Below are positions 43,961-53,492 of a stretch of 64,000 bases of DNA, one piece after another. The DNA is from an uncultured Winogradskyella sp. (GTDB lineage Bacteria; Bacteroidota; Bacteroidia; Flavobacteriales; Flavobacteriaceae). The notes under the pieces were generated by a model. That model had not been told where the DNA came from. It searched no databases and was given only the letters and a program-made list of their open reading frames with translations. Every line of letters starts with the position of its first letter. Positions within the stretch are counted from its first letter, which is position 1. Location: NCBI RefSeq assembly GCF_947498005.1, contig NZ_CANMIW010000003.1:310001-374000 (forward strand), read 5' to 3'. The position numbers and the translations under genes were made by a program.

Positions 43961-44980
43961 ATGAATCATTTTATCTTATTTACTGAAAAAGAAAAACAAG
44001 AGTTTTTAAAGAAACGTAAAGATGAATCAAAATTTGGTGAACATATTCAGTTAATTCCTAACCTCACTAACATATACGATGATATTGTTAATTTAGACGT
44101 TGACTATGTAATATTTGGAATTAAAGAAGATATTGGAGTTTATGGAAATCACGGAAGAACAGGCACTTACAAGGCTTGGGATGCCACTCTAAAAATTTTG
44201 TTAAATATACAAAGTAATGCCTTCACATTAGCAAAACGGGTATTGGTATTAGGTCACTTACAGTATAATGAACAGCGTGAATCATTACTTAATCTAGATA
44301 ATTCTAAGAAAAAAGATTTACATAAAATTAGAAGTTTTGTCGAAATTATAGATAAAGACGTCACATGTTTAGTTTCAACAATTGTGAAGGCAGGAAAAAT
44401 CCCAATTGTCATAGGAGGAGGACATAATAATGCTTACGGTAATATTAAAGGTTGTGCTTTAGCTCACAATGAACGTATGAATGTTGTAAATTTTGATGCA
44501 CACACAGATTTTAGAGCAGAAGAAGGCAGACATAGTGGTAATGGATTTAGTTATGCTTATGCGGAAGGCTTTCTTAAAAATTATTTTGTTTTTGGATTGC
44601 ATGAAAATTACACCTCAGAAGCTTTGCTAAAAAAAATGAAGAAAGTAAAGTCCATAAAATATAATACTTACGAATCTATTGAGGTTAGAAACGATGTTGA
44701 TTTTAAACCTGAAATGAAATCTGCTTTAGACCATGTTTCAGATAAGCATTTTGGCATTGAGATAGATTGCGATGCTATAGAGAACATACCAAGCAGTGCA
44801 AAAACTCCAAGTGGATTTAGCATTAAACAAGCCAGACAGTTTGTAAACTATTTTGGAAAACATAGCAATGCCACCTATTTACATATTTGTGAAGCTGCAC
44901 CAACAAAGAAAACCGCTACCAAAGTTGGCAAATTAATTACATACCTGATTACAGATTTTATTAGAGCAAATGACAATTAA
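43961..44980 (+). CDS. hutG: Formimidoylglutamase
   Basis: A 339-residue protein of the ureohydrolase (arginase) family. The Mn site residues are His155 (GGGHNNAYG), Asp179, His181 and Asp183 (NFDAHTDFR), and Asp269/Asp271 (EIDCDAIEN). Arginase family members differ in substrate; the presence of hutI nearby makes formimidoylglutamate the best guess, giving glutamate and formamide. The Flavobacteriia arginase-like branch with N-terminal FILFTEKEKQEFL is usually called hutG. A GNAT gene overlaps its 3' end by 11 nt. Confidence 0.85.
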   Translation: MNHFILFTEKEKQEFLKKRKDESKFGEHIQLIPNLTNIYDDIVNLDVDYVIFGIKEDIGVYGNHGRTGTYKAWDATLKILLNIQSNAFTLAKRVLVLGHLQYNEQRESLLNLDNSKKKDLHKIRSFVEIIDKDVTCLVSTIVKAGKIPIVIGGGHNNAYGNIKGCALAHNERMNVVNFDAHTDFRAEEGRHSGNGFSYAYAEGFLKNYFVFGLHENYTSEALLKKMKKVKSIKYNTYESIEVRNDVDFKPEMKSALDHVSDKHFGIEIDCDAIENIPSSAKTPSGFSIKQARQFVNYFGKHSNATYLHICEAAPTKKTATKVGKLITYLITDFIRANDN

Positions 44981-45434
44981 AATTATAGAATTCAATAAAA
45001 AGTACACACAAAACTTCTACGATTTGAATATTGAATGGCTTAAAACCCATTTTTATGTGGAAGCTTATGATGAGGAAGTTTTAAGTCAACCAGAAAAATA
45101 TATTATTGATAAAGGTGGTGTTATATTCTTTGTACTAAAAGATAAAAATGTTGTTGGAACAGCTGCTTTAATGCTTACAAGTAAACCTAATATTCTAGAA
45201 TTAACAAAAATGGCTGTTCTACCAGAACTGCGTGGTCAAAAGATTGGACAACAATTATTGCAGCATTGTATAGATTACGGTAAATCTCAAAGCTTAAAAG
45301 GCCTACTACTCTACTCTAGTCGAAAACTAGAAAATGCTATACACTTATATCGTAAATATGGATTTGTAGAAATTCCAGTTGAGGAAAACTGTCCTTATGA
45401 ACGCTGTGATATAAAGATGATGTTAGAGTTTTAG
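44970..45434 (+). CDS. GNAT family N-acetyltransferase
   Basis: A 154-residue enzyme. LTKMAVLPELRGQKIGQQLLQHCIDYG (split here at the A-motif QKIGQQLL, residues about 90-97) is the acetyl-CoA loop Q/RxxGxG/A variant, and ENAIHLYRKYGFVEIP is motif B. ATG at 44970 overlaps the hutG stop by 11 nt, so it is co-translated. The substrate is unknown; it may act on an amino compound linked to histidine breakdown, but this is weak. Confidence 0.88.
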   Translation: MTIKIIEFNKKYTQNFYDLNIEWLKTHFYVEAYDEEVLSQPEKYIIDKGGVIFFVLKDKNVVGTAALMLTSKPNILELTKMAVLPELRGQKIGQQLLQHCIDYGKSQSLKGLLLYSSRKLENAIHLYRKYGFVEIPVEENCPYERCDIKMMLEF

Positions 45435-45437
45435 TTT

Positions 45438-45669
45438 TGTTATACTGAATTTATTAGATTCTGAAACCAGTTCAGAATGACAAACAAGTAACTCAGTTTA
45501 TTTACTATTATTGGATTTAAATATTTTCAACTTTAAGGATAAAAATTATAGAGCCTATCTCGTGCTTTAAGATATTCTCTATCTTTTGATTTTGTCATGC
45601 TGAATTTATTTCAGCATCTCATTTCAATAAGTGTTAGATTCAGATTCTGAAACGAGTTCAGAACGACAA
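45438..45669. repeat. Cluster of flavobacterial TTGTCAT/CTGAA inverted-repeat units
   Basis: In 45435-45778, a 344-bp stretch without a gene, three hairpin units occur. One is at 45438-45483 (GATTCTGAA-N5-TTCAGAATGACAA). One is at 45592-45620 (TTGTCATGCTGAA...TTCAGCATCTC). One is at 45643-45669 (GATTCTGAA-N5-TTCAGAACGACAA). A fourth lies at 47523-47554. Such units are dispersed in many flavobacterial genomes, and I read them as REP-like elements. Confidence 0.75.
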
Positions 45670-45724
45670 AGAGGACCGTTTCATTCATTAAATAATCGAA
45701 TGAGATAAATCTTATTAACTAAAA

Positions 45725-45757
45725 AGACCTGTCAGGTTTTAGAAACCTGACAGATCT
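45725..45757 (-). terminator. Strong terminator of the eight-gene AAA+/coiled-coil operon
   Basis: A nearly perfect 15-bp inverted repeat, AGACCTGTCAGGTTT and AAACCTGACAGATCT, with a three-base loop. On the minus strand it is followed by TTTTT. It lies 22 bp after the last stop of the operon (45779). Confidence 0.85.
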
Positions 45758-45778
45758 GAATAATTTAAAATCAATTTT

Positions 45779-47476
45779 TTATTGTCCTCCTATGGCTTTT
45801 AACGAATCTAATTCGCGTTGAAGTGCATCAATTTTATCGGTATTATCTTCAACTTTAGGAATACTCATTAGTGAATCCATTTCTTGTTCTATTATATCTT
45901 CATCCTTTGGCACTTCCTTAAAGTAATAACCAATGCCTTCACTAGATCTCCAAGCTTCGTTTAATTGGTTATAAACTTCCTCATCCCAAGTGCTTGGATG
46001 CTTAACATCTATCCAAATCACATCTCTATATTCACTATCAATCAATACTAAATCTGGTGTGGCAGATCCATCAAATTGTTGTGCATCAGTAGAACTTATT
46101 GAAGAAATTGTACCTAAGAAAAACATACGTTTTCTACCAGCTATATTCTTTATATATGGTCTAAATTCTACAGGTGTACTTGCATTCCAATCATATTCTT
46201 TACGCGATTCTTTAACTTTTAATGGCATTGCAGAAACACCTGCATAACCTTGTTTTTTGGTCGCGTGATCATAGTAATACAATTTATCTGTTCCGTCTGC
46301 AGGAATAAACACACTATAACTTAAACTGGTGCGCTCATCGCCTACTGGCTCTAAACCAAACCAATGGTATAAACCACTAAATGCATCTGAATTAGAACCT
46401 GCAAAATCAAAATCTGTAACATATGGTTGTTGATTTTGGTCTTTTGGCATCATTGGAATTTTTACGGCTGTTTCCATATTCCAAGGTAATGGATCGCTAA
46501 ATCCACCCAAGAATTTTAAAGATTCTGCTTCAAGTTGAGAAACTTTTTCTGATAAGGTATTTTGTTTCATTAAAAAAGGATGATTCTTAATCTCATCTGG
46601 ACTCACAAAGGTTCCTTTACCAATTGTAATTCTTTCTATATAATCGTTAGCATCATGTTCTCCACTATCAATTATCATCACACCACCAAATGATGGATAA
46701 GGAAAAAAGAATCCTTTCCACTTTATTAAACTTACTACTTCTACCCATTTACCAGCATCGTTTTTCATGTAAAAGGTGTCACTTGGCTCATAATTAAAAA
46801 GCATCCAAGGATTAAATCGCTGCACTACAGCATTGTATGTATTTCTACTAAACTTTAAGGATTCTCCAATTGAAAACGTAACAGGTATTCTATTTTCATT
46901 AGAAAACCTAGGAAATGGTGTTGTACTGCTAACAGCAAATACTTCTTCAGTATTGTCACTTATTTGTTGCATTACGTACTTTTCGCTTGGCTGTATGGCC
47001 ATAGTCCATTTGTTCTCTGTTCCTATTCTTACTAAATGTGGTAATGAGACATCTTTTGTTTCTCCAACACTTTCATTTGCCATAGAAAAAATGTTTCTTA
47101 ATGGCTGAATACGTTCGTTTTGTGTTAATGGTAATTCGTTAATTTCAACTTTATTTAAACTGTTGAATACATTATAAGTTCTCATGTAATCGTACATTTT
47201 AAAATGCCATCCTACTGTATATAAAATACCAAAGAAAATGATGAGTAGCGCGAGCATGCCTAATCTTCCGCCTGTACTTGCCGAATTTCTGAATTTTCTC
47301 AATCCAAAGAATAGCACCAATACACTAACGAGAATTATAAATATGTATTTACGTAGAAATAATAAAACAGGTTGGTAATCGTCTCTAAAAAAGAACAATA
47401 GCACTAATAATAGCAACACCACAAAAATTGTGATTCCCTTTTGTTTTCCGCCTTTATTCCAGTAATTTTTAATCAT
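45779..47476 (-). CDS. Membrane protein with large extracytoplasmic domain, last gene of the AAA+ operon
   Basis: A 565-residue protein. Three TM helices (about 15-30, 39-57, 71-89) precede a long non-membrane part of about 450 residues. That part has motifs I cannot place: PLVRIGTENKW-like strands, FFFPYPSFGG, GLYHWFGLEPVGDERTSLSYS and ATPDLVLIDSEYRDVIWID. The last 40 residues form a short acidic coiled coil (KIDALQRELDSLKAIGG). It is probably an inner-membrane sensor or anchor for the cytosolic operon partners. No known family was recognised. It follows the 175-residue membrane gene by 84 bp and ends at a strong terminator. Confidence 0.8.
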   Translation of the reverse strand: MIKNYWNKGGKQKGITIFVVLLLLVLLFFFRDDYQPVLLFLRKYIFIILVSVLVLFFGLRKFRNSASTGGRLGMLALLIIFFGILYTVGWHFKMYDYMRTYNVFNSLNKVEINELPLTQNERIQPLRNIFSMANESVGETKDVSLPHLVRIGTENKWTMAIQPSEKYVMQQISDNTEEVFAVSSTTPFPRFSNENRIPVTFSIGESLKFSRNTYNAVVQRFNPWMLFNYEPSDTFYMKNDAGKWVEVVSLIKWKGFFFPYPSFGGVMIIDSGEHDANDYIERITIGKGTFVSPDEIKNHPFLMKQNTLSEKVSQLEAESLKFLGGFSDPLPWNMETAVKIPMMPKDQNQQPYVTDFDFAGSNSDAFSGLYHWFGLEPVGDERTSLSYSVFIPADGTDKLYYYDHATKKQGYAGVSAMPLKVKESRKEYDWNASTPVEFRPYIKNIAGRKRMFFLGTISSISSTDAQQFDGSATPDLVLIDSEYRDVIWIDVKHPSTWDEEVYNQLNEAWRSSEGIGYYFKEVPKDEDIIEQEMDSLMSIPKVEDNTDKIDALQRELDSLKAIGGQ

Positions 47477-47522
47477 TTCTTAAATTTTGTTGTTGTAATG
47501 CTTACTTGTTTGTAGTTAAAAT

Positions 47523-47554
47523 TGACAGAGCCTGAAACGAGTTCAGGATGACTA
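47523..47554. repeat. CTGAA inverted-repeat unit inside the AAA+ operon
   Basis: GACAGAGCCTGAAACGAGTT followed by CAGGATGAC is a further copy of the repeat at 45438-45669. It sits in the 84-bp gap between two operon genes. Confidence 0.65.
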
Positions 47555-47560
47555 CATGTT

Positions 47561-48088
47561 TTACATTAGACCCTTATCCTTCAATCGGTCACGCGCACTT
47601 TGCTTTTCTACTTCTGGTTTTGATTCTAACTCTTGTTCCGTTTCCACATTGTCCGAACTTTCTTTTGCTTCTAACTCTTGTATAAAGTCTTTTCCTTTTT
47701 CTACGGTGTCTTTTACAGCATCCATTAATGAATCTCCTTTTTCATCTATAACTTCAGACGATTTAAAAACAAAATTTGCTAAATATGTCCCTAATAATGT
47801 ACCAAACATACTAGATGCGAATAAAGAAATAGTCATTAAATCAATTGGAATTAAAAATCTAGCAATAAGAATACCTACTAAAAAGAGTACAGCAATATAG
47901 ACCAATCGCATTAAGAAAGATTGTTGATATAGAAAGCCCTTTTTACTATTGGCGTCCATTTGTAAATCTTTAGAATAAAAGATTTTATTAAAAAATTTAT
48001 ATACTTTATTGCTCTTAGATTCTCTCCAATACAATACAATTCCGAATAGTATGGAAGCTACAAAAGCTATTATTTCTAGTGACATCAT
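47561..48088 (-). CDS. Membrane protein with acidic C-terminus (175 aa)
   Basis: Three hydrophobic segments: LEIIAFVASILFGIVLYW at the N-terminus, FLMRLVYIAVLFLVGILIARF in the middle and MTISLFASSMFGTLLGTYLA. A cytosolic C-terminal tail follows, rich in Glu/Lys/Ser (KDFIQELEAKESSDNVETEQ) and probably coiled. I recognise no family. It lies between the 411- and 565-residue genes of the same operon. The tail may bind one of the cytosolic partners. Confidence 0.75.
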   Translation of the reverse strand: MMSLEIIAFVASILFGIVLYWRESKSNKVYKFFNKIFYSKDLQMDANSKKGFLYQQSFLMRLVYIAVLFLVGILIARFLIPIDLMTISLFASSMFGTLLGTYLANFVFKSSEVIDEKGDSLMDAVKDTVEKGKDFIQELEAKESSDNVETEQELESKPEVEKQSARDRLKDKGLM

Positions 48089-48128
48089 GTTTTACGTTTA
48101 AGGTTCTTATAAAATTAGTCTAAAATAA

Positions 48129-49364
48129 TTAGATATTGTTACGGATTTTTTCAATTACCCAATCTTTAAATGAATCGTCCCAAGTTTCGTAACTCTTATA
48201 AAACTGCTCTTTATCATACCAATACAAGAATAAAACATCTTTTGATGAGATATTAATCAGTAACTTATGTATTAAGTCGCGATGCTCAGAGGACAACGAT
48301 GAATGTGGCTGATGCAGTGCAAAATAAAAGGATTGGTCTACAATATCTTCAATCTTAAAAGCATTGCTTCGTTCTAGTTTTTCTAGATAAAGCTCCACTC
48401 CCATGACTTGTTTTCTAGCTTTTAAATCAATTTTATTGAGATAACTCTTAAAGAGCACTTTATCATTTAAAATATCTTTTATAGGATGTTCCGTTTCTGA
48501 TAGAAACTGCGCTAATTCGTACTTCTTAGTTCTATCGTAAATTGGTGTTTTTACAATCTGTTCTAAATCACATTCTATAATGATGTGATCTTTTAGTTTA
48601 TCCACCAATTCTGGTTGTGCAATATGATAGATTAAAACATCATGAATAGTATCTTTTATTGCTTCTTTGTAATGCTCTAAACTTTCAAAAACCACAATAG
48701 GTTTAATAAAATCTCTAAGTAAATAAACACCATCAAAAGCTCTTGAGAAAAACGAATCTGTTGAAAAATGTAAAGGATGTAAACTGAGATCTCTATTTCT
48801 TAAATCGCCAAATGTCTTAGCTGAATTTAATAGTTCTTGATGAATATTTTCATCTATAAAATTATTTTCGGTCCTAAATTTATCCACCAATTTTAGTTGA
48901 TCTTTTTGAACTTGCTCTAGATTATCTATGAGACGGAATGTGATATTTACATTATCGTATTTCAAAATATCCAAAGGCTCATAAAAAACATCTATATTTT
49001 GATCAAAATCTATACAAATAGCGGAATCTCTTGTAATATCATTGATTTTTTGCCCATGAGTTCTAAAGATATGTTGCATCATTTCTTTATCAAATGAATG
49101 AAATGGCAGATATACAGGTTTTCCTTTTTGCAATGGCGAAATAATAATACCATGTGGATTAGCATCGCCATGATTTAGATACTGCGTATTGTTTTTTTCC
49201 TCTGCAACTTCTGGACTCCAACCAATACCATCGATATAAAACGAGGTTAGTTTGGTTGCTTTAAAACCCAATGTTTTTAAGCATTTATTATAGCGTTCTA
49301 CTAATTTTCCGCTTATGGGAATTAGTTCACTTCTGTATAAATTTGCTTGTTTTAATTTATTCAT
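48129..49364 (-). CDS. Soluble uncharacterised protein (411 aa) of the AAA+ operon
   Basis: The frame opens at 49379, but the Met at 49364 (MNKLKQANLYRSELIPISGK) looks like the true start. No TM segment or signal peptide. Notable stretches are LVERYNKCLKTLGF, SFYIDGIGWSPEVAEEKN, DANPHGIIISP and LPFHSFDKEMM, all in the first 120 residues, then a helical region. I recall a Bacteroidota family catalogued as DUF6638 with this type of N-terminus, but I am not sure. It sits 72 bp after the Nudix gene. Confidence 0.75.
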   Translation of the reverse strand: MNKLKQANLYRSELIPISGKLVERYNKCLKTLGFKATKLTSFYIDGIGWSPEVAEEKNNTQYLNHGDANPHGIIISPLQKGKPVYLPFHSFDKEMMQHIFRTHGQKINDITRDSAICIDFDQNIDVFYEPLDILKYDNVNITFRLIDNLEQVQKDQLKLVDKFRTENNFIDENIHQELLNSAKTFGDLRNRDLSLHPLHFSTDSFFSRAFDGVYLLRDFIKPIVVFESLEHYKEAIKDTIHDVLIYHIAQPELVDKLKDHIIIECDLEQIVKTPIYDRTKKYELAQFLSETEHPIKDILNDKVLFKSYLNKIDLKARKQVMGVELYLEKLERSNAFKIEDIVDQSFYFALHQPHSSLSSEHRDLIHKLLINISSKDVLFLYWYDKEQFYKSYETWDDSFKDWVIEKIRNNI

Positions 49365-49436
49365 ATTCCTTTCCCACAACTATGGGAATCTATTTGTTTA
49401 TACTTTTTTAAATAGTTGACTTTTTAGACCTATCAA

Positions 49437-50021
49437 TTATTTTATCAATTGATTAATCTGAGCATATTGCAACAACATTATTGTTTTTGCATCAACAATC
49501 TCTTCTTGCTTTACCATTTCAATCGCTTTAGAAAAATGAACTTCTAACACCTCAATTTCTTCATTTTCACTTTCTAAACCTCCTCCTTTTGTAACCTTCA
49601 TATTTTCATCATACTCAGCTACAAAAAGAAACATTTTTTCGGTGATAGCTCCTGGCGACGTATAAGCGGTTAATACTTGTTTTGCTGTGCTAATTCTATA
49701 ACCAACTTCTTCTTTTGTTTCTCTAATTACGGTTTCTAGTGCGCTATCATTGTTGTCAATAGCTCCTGCACAAACTTCAATAGACATGCCTTCGTCGTTA
49801 TTGACATCATAGATTGGCATTCTAAATTGCTTGGTTAGAATTACATTTCCACTCATGGGATTATACAGCAATATTGCAGCTCCATGTCCTCTATTATAAG
49901 TTTCTCTCGATAACCGTTTCCACTCGCCATCTTTGAATTGATAATCGTAATCAATTCTATCTAATTTTGCCCAATCGTGAGAAAGGGTTGTTTTGCTAAT
50001 GTTTTTTAATTTGTCTTTCAT
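49437..50021 (-). CDS. Nudix hydrolase of the NudK/ADP-ribose type
   Basis: A 194-residue enzyme. The Nudix box reads GAIDNNDSALETVIRETKEE then VGY, that is Gx5(D)x7REtxEExG; the first Glu is Asp, as in NudK GDP-mannose pyrophosphatases. The upstream VILTKQFRMPIYDVN is also NudK-like. It would hydrolyse a nucleoside diphosphate sugar or ADP-ribose. In this AAA+ operon it could remove a signalling or damaged nucleotide, or it may simply be a housekeeping enzyme. It is 23 bp after the 442-residue membrane gene. Confidence 0.88.
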   Translation of the reverse strand: MKDKLKNISKTTLSHDWAKLDRIDYDYQFKDGEWKRLSRETYNRGHGAAILLYNPMSGNVILTKQFRMPIYDVNNDEGMSIEVCAGAIDNNDSALETVIRETKEEVGYRISTAKQVLTAYTSPGAITEKMFLFVAEYDENMKVTKGGGLESENEEIEVLEVHFSKAIEMVKQEEIVDAKTIMLLQYAQINQLIK

Positions 50022-50044
50022 ATGGATTTATCCTTGAGATAGAT

Positions 50045-51373
50045 CTAATTGTTTTCAGTATAATAAAATGGAATTGACCAAGACTTAATATTATCCATGC
50101 TGAATTCTTTTTTTATAGTAATAGTCTGCATTCCGAAGGTTACATCCTTTAAGGACACATAACCTACAACGCCAAATTGTTTGGTTACTGGATGCTTATA
50201 TTTTAAGAAATCGGCATCTACTTTTTCATCATTTAAAAACACTGTATTATAGGTTTTATAGCAGTTTAAAAAACTTAAACTACTCGCTTTTCGCTGTTCT
50301 GATTTCGTTAGATTTTCATCTTCTTTATAAGTTTCACAAGTGCCTTCTCGTAGTCTCTTTTCGTTATCAAAAATGGGAATAAAGACTTTAATTACTTTAG
50401 ATTTTATAACATCAGATGCAATTTCTGGTGCTAAAAGAAATGTGCTGCTTGTATTTTCGGATGCATAATAATTTGGGTCTATTTTTAATTCATCTCCTTC
50501 AATACCAATTCCAGTTTTAATTAAATACGGAATGTTAGTTTTACTCATTTGAATAACAGCCAAAGGCATACCAACAATTAAAAATGATAGCATTAAGTAA
50601 GCAAGCGATTTGTTTTTCTTAAAGTTAGAGCCAAATATCATTGTCACTTGCAGAATAGACTTATATAAAGGCCCAATCATAATAAGTGAGCTATATTTTA
50701 CAGCTTTAAAATATAAAATCTGAAGACTTTCTTTTTCTTTGTTTTTCTTCAAATTAGCTATAACACCAATAATCATTTGGAATAGCATAGCTCCAATAAA
50801 TAAAACTAATGGAATTAAAAGTATTAGTGTTGGGACGTAATCCGATAACAAATTAAATAATAGCAAGTAAAGACATGCTATTAAAGCCATATAAGTATAC
50901 ATCAGCAAAAATGTAAATGCTGCTGAAAAAATAACGCTACACAAAGCATCTACTTTCTTTATAGAATCTTCTAGTTTTGGAAGAATAGTGAGAATCTTCT
51001 CCGTATATATTTTTGAATACGCACTATCTTCTATACTGTAATCTGGAAAAACAGAATTTAAGCCTACTAAACCAATCCAATATGCACGAAGAAAAAAATG
51101 AATAACGAACATAGATGCCAAAATACTTATGGCAAATAACCCAATAAATAAAATAGCATAACCCACTAAATATTGACTTGGATTTAATACGTTAATAAAC
51201 TTATTTGTTCCCCAATCAATAACATCAAACATCTGAAATATACCAAAAATAGCAATGGCAGAGACTAGCAATTCAGCTTCCCAGCTTTCATCCTTTAGTC
51301 GTTGTAACCAACCTTTTGTGGGTTCGTTAACTACTTTATCTGGCTCTATGTCGTTGTTCGTGTTATTATCCAT
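50045..51373 (-). CDS. Membrane protein (442 aa) of the AAA+ operon
   Basis: A protein with about six TM helices: SAIAIFGIFQMFDVIDW (about 38-54), YAILFIGLFAISILASMFVIHFFL, two to three segments around 140-210 (AAFTFLLMYTYMALIACLYLLL, TLILLIPLVLFIGAMLFQMII) and LAYLMLSFLIVGMPL near 265. The last 160 residues are soluble and beta-rich (KVIKVFIPIFDNEKRLREGT, FGVVGYVSLKDVTFG). The start ATG is 2 nt after the AAA+ ATPase stop, so the two are tightly coupled. It may be the membrane docking partner of the ATPase. No family recognised. Confidence 0.8.
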   Translation of the reverse strand: MDNNTNNDIEPDKVVNEPTKGWLQRLKDESWEAELLVSAIAIFGIFQMFDVIDWGTNKFINVLNPSQYLVGYAILFIGLFAISILASMFVIHFFLRAYWIGLVGLNSVFPDYSIEDSAYSKIYTEKILTILPKLEDSIKKVDALCSVIFSAAFTFLLMYTYMALIACLYLLLFNLLSDYVPTLILLIPLVLFIGAMLFQMIIGVIANLKKNKEKESLQILYFKAVKYSSLIMIGPLYKSILQVTMIFGSNFKKNKSLAYLMLSFLIVGMPLAVIQMSKTNIPYLIKTGIGIEGDELKIDPNYYASENTSSTFLLAPEIASDVIKSKVIKVFIPIFDNEKRLREGTCETYKEDENLTKSEQRKASSLSFLNCYKTYNTVFLNDEKVDADFLKYKHPVTKQFGVVGYVSLKDVTFGMQTITIKKEFSMDNIKSWSIPFYYTENN

Positions 51374-51375
51374 TT

Positions 51376-53337
51376 TTAGCCTTTTACTCCAAATTGCTCG
51401 CGAGCCTTTGTTTCAATATTCATTTGATTCACTCTAGAATCTACTTTTCGTTTAAAGTCTGTATCTGCAATTGTTGCCACGTTATCTAAATAACGAATTA
51501 CTTCTTGTCTTCTAATATCTGAAAAGTTTAAACCTTTCATGTTAGACTTCATTAATTCTTGAAGCATATTAAATTTAGTCTCGTAATCTTTTTTGAAATA
51601 CGTTTCAGGATTTTCAAACCAATCTTGTTCTAAATCGAAATCCGTCAAACGTAATGAAATGGCAGACTGAATATTTCTAACATCTCTTGAAGAGAAAAAT
51701 GGAAATATTTTCTGAATTTCTTTATACAAAGCCGCATAAAACATATGGTCGTTATTTTGATGTAGTTTTTCAACTTTATCAAACGTATCATGTACTCTTG
51801 CTTCCGATGGATTTTCAATAGCATTAAGAATTTCGCCCATACTATTGGCTAGTCCTTGGTCTGACAAATATTTATACACTTCAGGATCATTCATGTTTAC
51901 AAAATCTGGCATGGTATCTTGTAATTTTTTCCACCAGATGTAATCTTGGTCAACAAAATCGTGCTCCGTACGTGCACCATCAATTTTAAATCGTCCTTGT
52001 ACTCTAGAAATTACAGCCTTATCTAACATTTCTGGCAAATTGGTAAATAAACCAATAGAACTGTTTCCGTAATTAACGGCATAAGCACCTTCTGTATATC
52101 TTAAAAATACACCAATTACTTCTTTTACACCTGCAGAAACACCTTGTGCTGTACGCTCTTGCAAGTTATTTTCGGCATCATCAATTGGTGCAAAAATTAA
52201 TTTAGTTGGGTCTTGTAATGGCTTCATCCACTCTACCATTTTTTCGGCAGAACCACCTTGAAACGTGCTAATTAACGTATCTGGCATGGGATGAAATAAA
52301 AACGGAATATCTAAATTATCTGAATGTTCTTTTAACCTGGTTGCAATAGCTGCAATCAACATACTTTTTCCTGTACCAGGAATTCCGTAACCCATAAAAA
52401 CAGGCATAAATCCACCTAATTCTTGAAATGGATTTTTCTTTGCTTCTATATCGTAACTCAATAAGCGTTCTGTTAAGCGACGTGCAAAATGTTTAGCATC
52501 TCTGTTACCTACAATTTGCTCAAACTGAATTTTATTGAATTCAATACTCTTTGCTGTTCCTGAGAATGAATTTTCCCAACCAGAAACTGCAAAATCACTG
52601 TTTTCTAATTTATAAGTTCTGTCTGAAATGCTTTCCGTGTACTCTAAACTACTTTTTCTTAATTGAATTTCGTCTATTAAGGCTTCAAAATAAACCACAG
52701 TAAAATCAATAACATCTTTGTCTGATTTTATAATTTCAGGATGACCTAAATACTTATCGTAGTAGAATAACTGACAAGAAATTCCTTTTAAAGGCGTTAA
52801 TAGTGATACTTCTGGTATGCCCGCAAACTTCTGTTTCATTACAGATAAATCATCCGAAGCATGTGGTTTTAAATCATGAAGAATTTTATATGCTGTTGAA
52901 AATAACATGAAAGCAGTTGCTGTATGCATCTTACTTTCATATTCACGTCTTCCTGAACTATCTAATGCCGATTTATTCTCACTTAAACTCGATAACCCTG
53001 AAGCATCATAGAATGAATCTTTTATCCAAATTCCTAGAGTTAAACCTTCTTGTACGGCATACAACGTTTGATTTAAAAAAATAGGAAGCGCTACAGACTC
53101 AGGTAACAAACGTTTTTTTAATGCCAAAATCGTTTTAGACACTGAAGTGACATTAACGTTACTTCCGTTGTTTGCTCTAGACAAATACAATAAAATAGAT
53201 TCGTCTTTGGCATCAGTATCTTTATTTTTTGCACGTTGACTTTGTTCCCATTGAATGGATTTTAGATAGGTTGTTGCTTCATCTCGAAGCATGTCTAATT
53301 CATTTTGTTTTATAGGGAAAGTTGAGTTGTGTTCCAT
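51376..53337 (-). CDS. AAA+ ATPase, core of the eight-gene operon
   Basis: A 653-residue cytosolic ATPase. A helical N-terminal domain of about 260 residues precedes the AAA+ module. Walker A is GYGIPGTGKS (317-326). Walker B is LIFAPIDDAE (380-389), with an unusual DD. Sensor 1 is FTNLPE near Asn433, and the arginine finger region is VISRVQGRFK (Arg445/Arg449). A C-terminal helical lid follows. It is of the type that remodels proteins or loads partners, but I cannot place the subfamily. Its ATG is 155 bp after the stop of the 347-residue gene. The 442-residue membrane protein is 2 nt downstream. Confidence 0.88.
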   Translation of the reverse strand: MEHNSTFPIKQNELDMLRDEATTYLKSIQWEQSQRAKNKDTDAKDESILLYLSRANNGSNVNVTSVSKTILALKKRLLPESVALPIFLNQTLYAVQEGLTLGIWIKDSFYDASGLSSLSENKSALDSSGRREYESKMHTATAFMLFSTAYKILHDLKPHASDDLSVMKQKFAGIPEVSLLTPLKGISCQLFYYDKYLGHPEIIKSDKDVIDFTVVYFEALIDEIQLRKSSLEYTESISDRTYKLENSDFAVSGWENSFSGTAKSIEFNKIQFEQIVGNRDAKHFARRLTERLLSYDIEAKKNPFQELGGFMPVFMGYGIPGTGKSMLIAAIATRLKEHSDNLDIPFLFHPMPDTLISTFQGGSAEKMVEWMKPLQDPTKLIFAPIDDAENNLQERTAQGVSAGVKEVIGVFLRYTEGAYAVNYGNSSIGLFTNLPEMLDKAVISRVQGRFKIDGARTEHDFVDQDYIWWKKLQDTMPDFVNMNDPEVYKYLSDQGLANSMGEILNAIENPSEARVHDTFDKVEKLHQNNDHMFYAALYKEIQKIFPFFSSRDVRNIQSAISLRLTDFDLEQDWFENPETYFKKDYETKFNMLQELMKSNMKGLNFSDIRRQEVIRYLDNVATIADTDFKRKVDSRVNQMNIETKAREQFGVKG

Positions 53338-53492
53338 TTTTTTTAGTTTTCAGTCTCAGTTAAAAGTAAACAGTTGATTACATCGCTCTGATTACTCTTC
53401 TAAAACTGTTTTTTGATAATTATTATTTTCATTTTCCGCAATACTGAAAACTGCGACTGGGACTGTATTTTTTTTTCTATGCGACTGTAAAC
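53338..53492. repeat. Operon gap with degenerate CAGT/ACTG-type repeats
   Basis: Within 155 bp, motifs such as CAGTCTCAGTT, AAACTGCGACTGGGACTG and GCGACTGTAAAC recur. This looks like the degenerate ACTG-rich intergenic repeats I know from other Flavobacteriia. No gene fits. Confidence 0.5.
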
